A DNA stretch of 64,000 nt from Salminus brasiliensis (Eukaryota > Chordata > Actinopteri > Characiformes > Bryconidae): positions 46,424,271 to 46,488,270 of the forward strand of contig NC_132881.1 in NCBI RefSeq assembly GCF_030463535.1, given 5' to 3'. Shown one piece after another: positions 41,435-64,000 of the stretch (the first letter of the stretch is position 1; each line of letters opens with the position of its first letter). Made by a program: the position numbers and the translations under genes. The notes below the pieces were generated by a model. The model was not told the origin of the DNA. It ran no database searches and saw nothing but the letters and a program-made list of their open reading frames with translations.

Positions 41435-42300
41435 CCCCTTGTGCCATCAAAACAGCCCTGACCTGCCGAGGCATGTCCTCCGAAGGCGCCCTGTGGTATC
41501 TGGCACCAAGGTGCTAGCAGCAGATCCTTTAAGTCCGGCAAGTTGTGAGAGGTGCGACTTCCATAATAGCTTGGGTGCCCATGTCCCTGTTACCCTGTTG
41601 TTCAACGGTTGTCATTCCTTGTGGCACCTTTGGTAGGGTTAAGGTTAGGGTTAGGGGTAGATTTAAGGTTAGGGTTCATGCTAAGGTTAAGTTTAGGAAT
41701 AGGGTTAGGGTTAAGGTCAGGGTTAGGGTTAAGGTTAAGGTTAAGGTTAAGGTTAGGGTTAGGGCTAGGGCTAGGGTTAGGGTTAAGGTTAAGGTTAGGG
41801 TTAGGGTTAGGGCTAGGGCTAGGGTGCCATGTCCCTGTTACCCTGTTGTTCAATGATTGTCCTTCCTTGTGGCACCTTTGGTAGGGTTAGGGTTAAGGTT
41901 AGGGTTAGGGTTAGGGTTAGATTTAAGGTTATGGTTCATGCTAAGGTTAAGTTTAGGAATAGGTTTAGGGTTAAGTTTAAGGTTAAGGTTAATGGTTAGG
42001 GCTAGGGCTAGGGTTAAGGTTAAGGTTAAGGTTAAGGTTAGGGCTAGGGTGCCATGTCCCTGTCACCCTGTTGTTTAACGGTTGTCCTTCCTTGTGGCAC
42101 CTTTGGTAGGTACTAGGAACACCCCACAAGACCTGCCTGACTGTCTGATGTTTTGGAGATGTTCTGACCCAGTCGTCTGGAAAAATCCAGTTTGGTTCTT
42201 GTCAAAGTGTCTCAGAATCGTAGGCTTGCCCATATTTCCTGCTTCAGCACCTTCAAGAACCTCCAGAGGAGCCACTGGAACCAGATGGTCAGTGCTGTTC
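41435..42300 (-). pseudogene. broken Tc1/mariner-type transposon with internal telomere-like arrays
   Basis: Two stretches resemble a widespread fish Tc1-like element: 41440-41635 (CAGCCCTGACCTGCCGAGGC; GCAGATCCTTTAAGTCCGGC) and 42050-42260 (GAACACCCCACAAGACCTGC; TTCTGACCCAGTCGTCTGG). On the minus strand, 42240-42110 still reads like the transposase N-terminus (MGKPTILRHFDKNQ). TTAGGG-like arrays at 41633-41825 and 41880-42050 lie within it, separated by copies of a 60-bp segment. Non-functional. Confidence 0.65.
41578..42109 (+). repeat. three copies of a 60-bp segment alternating with TTAGGG-like arrays
   Basis: CCATGTCCCTGTTACCCTGT...GTGGCACCTTTGGTAGG at 41578-41637, 41827-41884 and 42050-42109, with about 190-bp and 165-bp TTAGGG-like blocks between: a composite higher-order repeat. 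Confidence 0.9.
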
Positions 42301-43794
42301 ACAGCCCACAGTGATATTAGGGTTCGGGCTGGTTGGTGTAAATATGGTGTACAAATTGTAAAAATGCAGAAGTAAGTGTTTCATCATGCAGATTTAGAGC
42401 ACAGAACACACAAAGACAGCCTTCATTCATAAACATTGGTATTTATTTCCACTTCTTTTCCCCCAGGAACTTTATTAGATATATGAAAATTATTTACAGA
42501 TGTACATACAAGATAACACGTGCCTTCCTCCCCCTCCCCCCATCCCAGCAGCAAGAACACTTTAACTCACAGGTCCAACTCACATCTGAAAAAGAAACTA
42601 CACCAACACAGATCCTAGTTCATGCAATGACACTTAAGAAGATTTTGTACAAAATAAATTACCCAGTATATCCAATAGAAACGTACACAAACATCTGGCA
42701 ACTCTCGCAGTTTGAGTGACGGTGGGTGGTGTGTCCACTACTTGTGCGTGTACTGGTGTGGTATTCAAACTTATCACTATTATAGGATTCACTGTAGGGA
42801 ACATGTGAGTGTTGGTACTGTTATATGGTATTTATAACATGTATAGAACAATGCTATAGATGTTTTTACAAACATTATGGCACAGATTTCTGATCAGAAT
42901 CAGGTGTTTCAGGTGGAAGATACTTACAGATGATCCTTAAAACACAAAGCAGTCTTTGATACTTTAAAAAAAGTTCCATCCGAAAGACACATATTCTATA
43001 TTTTCCATAAAAAGGGGCTCAAATATCACTGGTGGCACCAGATTTATATCATAATAGTGAAACTATACCATATTTTTGGATCAGTGCTTCTCAGAAGAGC
43101 AACTTCTTCCACCCCACTTCCTTCACAGTTTTAGAAAACACTTCCAGCTTGCGTTGTTGTGAAATCCCTGATTATGGTTTTAAACAACACTGAGTTCTGC
43201 AATAGACACTGCTCTCAGTTCCTCAAAAAAAGGAAGACATTCCCAAGCCCTATTGGAGCAGAATTGAATGTATGTGGGGTTCTAGAGTGGTACTCTGGCC
43301 AAGTCACTGTTTCTGCCTCCTCCCCTGAGAAAATTACAGGCCCAATATATCCAAATATATCCGCTGTGTTTTTTTTTCTCCACCAAACACCAGGTAGCCC
43401 TGACCATTTTAGTCCCAGATTCCAGGAAGATGTCATGTCACTTTGGGAAAAATAGGTTTTGGCCACTGCTGATATGCTCACAATTCCAGGTTGAAGGCTT
43501 TTTAGAGCTCTAATATTTGTTATTTGGATATTTTGTAAGAATGTTATTTGATTTTTCAAATTATGTCTAGACAGATGTATCTGTTTTAAGTAAATGTATC
43601 TAATTCCAAGCATTTGTATTGTATTTTAATTAAAAGTTTAGAGTCAGAAACTGGAGGAAATAATCACATTATGTTTAAAATGAGAAATCTCTCAGAATCC
43701 AAACAGTGTGTAGCAACGAACCATTCAGGGTTCCATACGTCCCTCCTGGACGTGGATCACACCCTCTGGTTGTGTAGTCTATATAGTCTCTATA

Positions 43795-44000
43795 ATATAG
43801 TCTATAGTAGCCCAAAACCACTTGTGTGAGCTGGTCAGCTCAGCAGGGAGTGATAACATCTCACAAAGATTGATGTCAAATTTCTCAAGAAGCAGCAATA
43901 TAGTCTATAGTAGCCCAAAACCACTTGTGTGAGCAGGTCAGCTCAGCAGGGGGTGCTAAAGTCTCACAAAGATTGATGTAAAATTCCTCAAGAAGCAGCA
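43795..44000 (+). repeat. 103-bp unit, two tandem copies
   Basis: ATATAGTCTATAGTAGCCCA begins at 43795 and 43898; copies differ at a few bases. Confidence 0.9.
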
Positions 44001-46798
44001 TAACGGCCAAGACAGACCAAAATAGAGTAAAAATCTGAAACTGTATTCAACCAGCATCTCTCCAAAACTTAGAATCACCCACACCCTCCGGATCAGGCTG
44101 AGAAGTGGAGCTTTTTCGTAGATTTTTTTATTTTTTTCCAAATATGAGCGCAGGACATTCTGCTATAGTGTGATAAAACAGTAAACCCAGCTGTTAGCCT
44201 GCAGCAACCATGCACAAGCATTTTCAAAAAGCACAAAGTCTGCACAAAAACACTGACAACGTTTTCAAAAACCTCCTCCCTGGAGACCTTTTTCTAAAAC
44301 CTCATCAAAAACATCTGTGTTGGTATAGACCAGAGGCCAGAAAACAGAAAATCTTTTTTTTTAATAATATCTGAAACGGGTAGTTGACAGTGGTTCATTA
44401 TGAGGCCTCATTGACGAGGCTGCCTGTATTTTCACACTAATAGCAGATATGGTCACTTCTGCACAAATTGGTCCCATCATTGACAAATTGCAAAATATTG
44501 GATGCTCTGGAAAAGTCTAAACTTGGTCTCGGTGGCAGAACTTGCTCTCCATCCCATAAAGGTGCCACTAATTGCTCTTTAATTGAGGCCACAGAAGAAC
44601 CACAGTTGGTATTGGATTTGTGTAAGTGTGAGGAACCTTCAAAAGACCCAAACAACTTTCTCTCTTTATCGATTTAATGGCCACTCTATTACCAAAATGG
44701 TTCTTTATGGAACCAAATATGGTTCTTCTGTGGTTCATCGCTCAAGGAACCTTTTGTAGTGTACACTGGGAGAGCCTTGGCAAGCAGGAGAAAGACAATA
44801 AAGACAATCAGAGAAAGCAGATCCAGCAGGCTGATTAAGAGACTCATCAAGAGTTTTCTGTGATTACTTGACAAAATATTTGAGTTAGAAAAAATATCGT
44901 AGAAAATATAACCCACTAGAAACTCACTTATCCTGTGGACATTTTCTTGCCATTTAGTTTTTAGTTTAATTTACTACCGCCCTACAAACTAATCCAATAC
45001 AGAATAAGGCTTTTGAAGATAACACTTTACATCATATTAATTATCTGATATCAATAATGCATTCAGGCCATGTTTAATACAACGCTTCTATCTATTCACA
45101 CTACTCTAAAATCAGTAATCATGCAGATCTCTGCCTTTAACCCTTTAAAAACCTGAACATCCTAACCCCAAAACAATGTTCCAACACCTCCGTCGAATGT
45201 GCTCCGGGTCTGTACAGATGTTCGGAATTGATCAATCAAACAGTCACTGTTCTACAGGGTCCATTTGGAAATGAAAAGACATCATAGAAACCATTAAAAA
45301 CCATACTAATATAGTTCTTCCTTTTAAAAAGTAGATTATTACAGATTATTTAGTTTTTTTTTTGGTTTTGTATTTTTCTATTTCACCATTATTTTAGAAC
45401 ATATGCCAAGCATCTAGGCAGTTTTCGCTACCAGGCACATTGATCTGTGTTGCCGACATGGCGTAGATTTTCAACGACAGGCAGTGGTTTGTTAGACAGT
45501 GATGCTTTTGTTAAAAGGGCGCTTGAAGTGGCTTCGAGGGCTGGTCATGATTACTCTGTGGGAATATTACTGTGAAACTGCAGCTGCCCATGACAGAGCA
45601 TCCACAGATGGTGGAAGGCTGTGAATTAGTAAGTGGGTGATGTTTCGTACTTTTGGAATTAGCTTATTTTCAGTGTAAACACAGTTTTTCATTCCTGCTG
45701 GTTTGGAGGTTGTTTGGAGACTAAAGGAATGATTCACCAGTTGTTGTTGTTTTTTTTTCATTTGTATCTCAAGTTGGTTCAGCTGGAACTAACCAAGAAT
45801 GAATCTTATGTGTTTCCCTAGGTCTGCATTTCGAATTCTTTAATGTCAGTCAAGAAATATCAGCTTCCACACCATTGTATTTTACATGACTAAGGAAATG
45901 TATCTAATTCCAAGAATTTGGTAGTGTACACTTTCAAAGATAAAGCTGCTTCACATGTTTTTGTGTTTTTGAAGCCATAGAAGAGCCACATTTGGTTCCA
46001 TTTTGTTTGTAATAGAGATGCGTGATTATGAGAAACTTTAAAATTAGTAAAGTATTCATGGACTTTAAAAACATCGGGTCTTACTTACCAATTTCTTTCT
46101 CAGAGTAGTATTACATTGGTTCTTGAGAAATTCGCAGCTCGGCTCTTCTAATGATGGACCCCATTGTCCTCGTAAACCCAACAAATCCCAAATAAAGAAA
46201 CACTGGTGAACGTCAGACTCTTTGTGAAGTGTTTTTAACAAGAAATTTCATATAATTCTTATAACAGTTGGTAAATGAGGCCTGTTGTTGTCAAAGGAAC
46301 CAAAAGTAGAACTTCTAGAAGCAGCTTTATTTTTAAGAGCGTATCACTTTCCTGTTTGGCCATAGCATTTCGTATTCTTTAATGTCAGTCAAGAAATATC
46401 AGCTTCCACATCATTGTACTTTACATGTCTAAGGGAATGTATCTAATTCCAAGCATTTGTCTTGTATTTTATTAAAAGCTTAGAGCCAGAAACTGTAAGA
46501 AATTATCTCGTTATATTTTTACAATAATTTAAGATGAGAAATCTTTCAGAATCCAAACAGTGTGTAGCAACGAACCATTCAGGGTTCCATACGTCCCTAC
46601 TGTCCCTAACTTCCACACCATTGCACTTTACATGTCTAAGGGAATGCCATTTGGGATTCAGCTATAGGTTCCATAACTCCCAATTTCACATTTACTGCAC
46701 TACTTGGCTGTAGAGACTATAGTTCCATGACACACAGTCATTTGAAAAAGTTTGGACACCCAATGAAAACCTTTGGGTCCCATTTTAGCAATCTTTAG

Positions 46799-47395
46799 GT
46801 GAGCCGTCAACCAACGTGCATTGATTTAGGGGGCATGTCGGTGTGTCTTTGCTATGGTAACAATGAGAAAACTTCACCTTGCTCGGCTCGAAATGCTTAA
46901 AAGTCATGTACTGAGTTTGTTAATTAATCATAGGTGTGTTTTTTTTGTACGTAACGTGCAGTAATAAACCAATCAGCGTGTCTCTCGGCGCTTCATTTAA
47001 GAGCCAGGTGCGGTCTGACTGACCTTGGCGGGTTGCTATTTCAGTGGTGTAAAGCGTGGGGGGGGGGTGTACGAGCGTCGGGCTGCACGCGCCTGTGTTG
47101 ACAATTCACTGCTGAGATAGCAACGAACTTCTGACTGTTAATGAACGTCTGCCTAGACTGTTTTCAGTCAGTGGAGCTCCTCCTGTGTTTTCCTCTGCCA
47201 AGATACACAGCGATACTCCAGAAACTGACCTGAACACCCCTCATTTGGAGACCACCGCACCCATCAGCGTAGATATATTCACACGCAGCGCTTCTATTTC
47301 AACAGCACAGGCGTTAAAAGTGAAAATCGGCTGTTGGTGGGGTGTAAGATAGCAATGAGCGTAGCTATCACCTTGCGCAGGGTGTAAAATGGGGC
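46799..47395 (-). mobile_element. dispersed non-autonomous DNA element, minus copy
   Basis: Reverse complement of 11603-12178, ending GGTGTAAGATAGCAATGAGC and CGCAGGGTGTAAAATGGGG. Confidence 0.78.
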
Positions 47396-48419
47396 CCTTG
47401 TCTTTTTTGAACAAATTCAGTTTAAACTTTTTCTTTTAAAAATCTTTTTTTGAAGGTTCCTTAAGGATCTTACACTGTTATACGTGTACACTCTTAAAGA
47501 TAAAGTTGCTGTGAAGCCATAGAAGAGCCACATTTGGTTCCATTGAAAACCATGTTTGTAGTAGAGATGCGTGATTATGAGGAACTCTTAAATTGGTCAA
47601 GAATCTTCTTGGACTTCTACAAACATTGAGTCTTATTCCCCAATTTCTTTCTCCAAGTTGTATTACATTGGTTCTTGACCAATTCACAGCTCTGCTCCTC
47701 TAATGATGGACCCCATTGTCCTCGTAAACCCAACAAATCCCAAATAAAGAAACACTGGTGAACGTCAGACTCTTTGTGAAGTGTTTTTAACAAGAAATTT
47801 CATATAATTCTTATAAATGAGGCCTGTTCTTTGTTCTTAAAGGAACCAAAAGTAGAACCTCTAGTAGAAGCACCTTTATTTTTAAGAGTGTATCACTTTC
47901 CCTTTTGGCCAAAGCCATAGCCCCCTTCCTTCCCATCCCCATTTTCCAATTCTGGTGGATCTTTCCTTTAATCAGGCAGCAAGTTTAGTGAGAATGCTGG
48001 TCTTTGAATGCAGCACAAGACTGGCGTTAGAACATGTGAAAGAACATCTGCCTGTGACATCCCCACCGTCATACAGTAGATATCAGTGTAACAGTGCTGT
48101 ATGAAACACACACACACTCAACACTGGCAGTTAAAGCTGTAGAACAAGAAGAGCAGAAGAAAGAGAGATGATGAAAGCTGTGGGTGAAGATCCCTCGTCT
48201 GTCTCAAAAAGGGGCTGATGGGAAACTTCTGTTCCAGGTGGGCATTTCTGGATGTGTGTGTGTGTTTTAGCTCAGAGGCTTCACAGGTGCCCCTCAGTTG
48301 CATAGTGTGTATGTGGTGTCTACTTGCACAGGTGTGTGACACAGCATTGGTAGCATAGCTACTGAAAGCTACAGAAAGTGGCTGTTTGGTCCATGTCATC
48401 ACAGGTCATCCACTAGTTG

Positions 48420-48930
48420 GCGTTACATCAAATCTCATCAACCACTCAGCATGTTAAAGGTGTCCAAATGAAGGACGTTCATGACACGTTGGTCCACATT
48501 TTGCTATGATAACAGCATCAGGGAAGACTTTCCATTAGATCCTGGAACTCCAACTATATGGAATCAAGCTTGATCACTCCAACTCCTCCCAAAGGTGTTC
48601 AGCAGGTCTTCAACTCCCCAGCTCATCCCAGAGATGTTTTAAGGTCCTTCATCACTCTCAGGACCACTGCTTCAGGGTCTAATTCCTCCCAAGACCTTTA
48701 CATCCCTCCAGCTGAGGTTTCGGCATTGCACATGTTGGCCTGTGGCTGCTCAAAAGCATCCCATTCTTCTGCCAGTGTTTGTTATGGAGGTTTCATGGTT
48801 GTGGGTCTGCCTTAACCCTTAAACAGGTAAAGTATCACCACGAGATGCATTTTCTCTCAATCCAGTAAATCGAAGGGGCTTCCAGACACTTTTGGACATA
48901 CAGACATTTTTGAACATATAAGTGAAGCTG
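48420..48930. other. possible transposon fragment beside the glra3 stop codon
   Basis: CAACTCCCCAGCTCATCCCA and AGACACTTTTGGACATACAG resemble dispersed fish repeats; if glra3 is transcribed through here this is part of its 3' UTR. Confidence 0.35.
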
Positions 48931-48958
48931 TTCATCAGGCTGCAGCTGTGCTCGACCT

Positions 48959-62082
<13,124 letters not shown>

Positions 62083-62194
62083 TCACTGTGAGCAGTTTAG
62101 CAGAACGGGAGGGGTTCTACAATGTAGTGGAATAATAGTTCTCGCATTCCCGCAATGGCTCTGTCAGAAAAAAACCTTCAGAATGAACTCTCTC

Positions 62195-62740
62195 TCTTTT
62201 TACCTTCTCAGAGTAAATGGCCACCCAGCCCGACCTGCTGGAAGATTGCCTGCTTAGGTCCCCTCCACCTGCATCAGACCAGCTGCCACCTACCAGTCCA
62301 ACCAGCAGGCCCCCCACCCACCACCACCTGTAACAGACCAGTGGCTCACCCTCCTACCACTGCTACCTGTTTAATGACCATGTTCAAACCTAAATGGACT
62401 CTTAACTATCTGCCACTATTAATATCACCACTATTAACTATCTGCTGTATCTGGTTTGGTCATTTTTATCAATAATGTTTAAATAGTTCAGAGGAGGACG
62501 GGTCAAGTCCCCCTTGTGAGTCTTGGTTCCTCCCAAGATTTCTTCCTCCAGCTCTGAGGGAGGTTCTCCTTGCCACTGTCGCCGTTGGCTGCTCACTGGG
62601 GGTCTTTGATCCTTCATGTCTTACGTTATTTCTTCTTTTTGTCTTGGTCTTTTATTAATTACTAATTATGTAAAGCTGCTTTGTGACGACAACAGTTGTA
62701 AAAAGCTATACTAATGAATCTGACTTAACTTGACCTTCAG
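62195..62740 (+). mobile_element. dispersed repeat R2, copy 2, with LINE-like 3' tail
   Basis: First part matches 24290-24540; then AGAGGAGGACGGGTCAAGTC, CTTGGTTCCTCCCAAGATTT and TAAAGCTGCTTTGTGACGAC, a common fish LINE 3' tail. Confidence 0.75.
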
Positions 62741-63544
62741 GGTCTTTAAAAAGGCCTAAAGACTTAACAGAGAAGTGCAGGTCTGTAATTTCTATGATAG
62801 AACCAATCACCCTTGTCCTTCAGAAAGGTGGGCTGAAGATCAGACAGTCCTGCTGCTCAAACAATGCAAGTCTTTTACATTACCTACATTAACTTGGACT
62901 ACATGAATAAAATCAGCTTGCCATCCTGCTAACATGTCCATGTGGGTTTGGATGGGTTGGCCAAATGGGAATTAGAAAGTTTTGTCCTCAGGTTCCACGT
63001 TGGTCCCACGTATGGATGCCCACCGGGGTCAGTGATTGGACCAGGAGGGGTTACACGTGGGCCTCATCTGGGTTGGACACTGTACATGGGGCCTTGACAG
63101 GATCCAGGTGAGCTTAAGGTGTGCTGTAATGTTGGGTCCCAGTAAAAATGCATGTACAACCCGACTCAGAGCCCATGCCCACCTTGAACCCACCTAGTTT
63201 CACGTTCCCACATGAGCATGTTGGCTGAGCATCCTTAAGTGGCAACAGATGATTCAAACCCAGCTGCAACAAAGCGTTTTCCAGTTCTTCTTAGATAACA
63301 TACATTTTGAGAAGGTGGTGCAGCATCTGCTGCTTGATTTCTACAGGAGGATACTACTAAAATGAACCAGCTCCTCTCTAAGCTGGATCATGCTGGTGTG
63401 GATTTGAGATAAGCCTCTGGTTACACAGCTGACAATGCCAAAATCAACTAGGGAAAGCACCACAGTGGGCTTCAAACACTGAAACCGTCTCACAAGGACA
63501 TTGTTGCAGCAAACAGTTTGGCTCACATAGCCCACAAAAACGCT
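62741..63544. other. glra3 intron, no exon seen
   Basis: No M1-M2 exon found. The GTGGG/CCCAC-rich stretch 62930-63200 may be a dispersed repeat, not identified. Confidence 0.4.
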
Positions 63545-63890
63545 ACGTGTCCAAATGTTTGTGGACACCCCCTTCTAATAAACGCATTCAGCTACTTTAA
63601 ATTGCACATCAATTGTGTCTAATTCTTGTAGAGAAAAATAAGTACTGCCAATATATTAGGACTCTCTGGAGCAGATAAACATGAACCTATTGCCAGGCGT
63701 GGGCTAGAAGGGTATAAAGCCCCCCAGCATTGAGCTGTGGAGCAGTGGAAGAACTGTGTTCTCTGGAATGATAGATGATGGAGCTCCATCCAGTACTTTT
63801 ATGTTGGGAATGAGGTGTGATCATCCAACGTCCTGACCTCACCAACGCTCTCTCACCAATCCTCACAGCAGTGCTGTGATGTTCACTTGT
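63545..63890 (-). mobile_element. MITE of the TATTGGGACACCT family, minus
   Basis: GTCCAAATGTTTGTGGACAC at the left end; internal GGCTTTATACCC... in reverse (GGTATAAAGCCCCCCAGCAT). Confidence 0.78.
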
Positions 63891-64000
63891 GTATCTAGGG
63901 GATAAACCGGTGTTGGTCTCACGTATATGGGAATTCTACATGTTCCATAATGGCCAGCATTGATCTAGGATCATTTAGAAGGACAGTTCTTCAGGAACAC

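Larger units (their letters stand above)
43600..47880. repeat. locally duplicated dispersed-repeat segments
   Basis: TCTAATTCCAAGCATTTGT and AATCCAAACAGTGTGTAGCA recur at 43600-43740 and 46435-46600 (partly 45895). CTAATGATGGACCCCATTGT...GAACGTCAGACTCTTTG is duplicated at 46149-46270 and 47699-47817. Confidence 0.85.
42430..48958 (-). other. possible glra3 3' UTR and downstream flank
   Basis: No coding exon seen. A minus-strand AATAAA at 42476-42471 and a second AAATAAAT at 42448-42441 sit in non-repetitive DNA and could end a long 3' UTR (mammalian GLRA3 has one). The interval also holds locally duplicated repeats and a transposable-element copy at 46799-47395, so the transcript end may be nearer to 48958. 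Confidence 0.3.

Noticed and set aside
41545..42078. Gly-Leu-rich and Val-Lys-rich frames
   Set aside because: Telomere-like repeats within the broken Tc1-like element.

Overview
The window is vertebrate nuclear DNA, almost certainly from a teleost fish. Two multi-exon genes with GT-AG introns lie in a sea of introns and intergenic DNA full of minisatellites, microsatellites, tRNA-derived SINEs, LINE 3' ends, foldback elements and Tc1/mariner debris. Several SINE and LINE tails share the fish-typical ending 'AAGTCGCTCTGGATAAGAGC', and some repeats look like ones I associate with Otophysi (characins, catfishes and relatives). The species cannot be fixed from the sequence alone.

Gene 1 (minus strand, 37449 down to 7763) is hpgd, NAD+-dependent 15-hydroxyprostaglandin dehydrogenase. 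All seven coding exons can be placed with consistent splice phases and give a 261-residue protein. The cofactor and catalytic residues (Asp36, Asp64, Asn91, Ser138, Tyr151, Lys155) fall at the same numbers as in the human enzyme. A run of 24 G and a GGA repeat lie just upstream of the start codon.

Gene 2 (minus strand, 61869 down to 48959, 5' part outside the window) is the 3' end of glra3, the glycine receptor alpha-3 subunit: the M3 exon and the final M4 exon. The order hpgd-glra3, both on one strand, matches human 4q34. Between the two glra3 exons lies an open 117-bp segment (55028-55144) bounded by AG and GT, phase 0 at both ends, which could be an undescribed 39-residue cassette for the M3-M4 loop. 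This is the most interesting coding lead, but it is unproven.

Layout: 1-7762, intergenic DNA downstream of hpgd, with 68-bp and 59-bp minisatellites and a perfect 158-bp duplication. 7763-37449, hpgd, whose introns hold an inverted pair of 73-bp minisatellites, a 30-bp satellite, an ACTCA satellite, a CCCTAA-rich minisatellite and many transposable elements. 37450-48958, intergenic DNA and probable glra3 3' UTR, with a palindromic minisatellite, telomere-like TTAGGG/TTAAGG arrays inside a broken Tc1-like element, and locally duplicated repeats. 48959-64000, glra3 introns, with LINE remnants, candidate enhancer-like AT-rich blocks and a cluster of perfect heat-shock-element-like motifs. Both hpgd exon 7 and the glra3 M3 exon have a long TG repeat directly upstream of their splice acceptors.

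I found no CRISPR arrays, operons, rRNA genes, intact tRNA genes or intact viral genes. Most long open frames in the window are translations of simple repeats.
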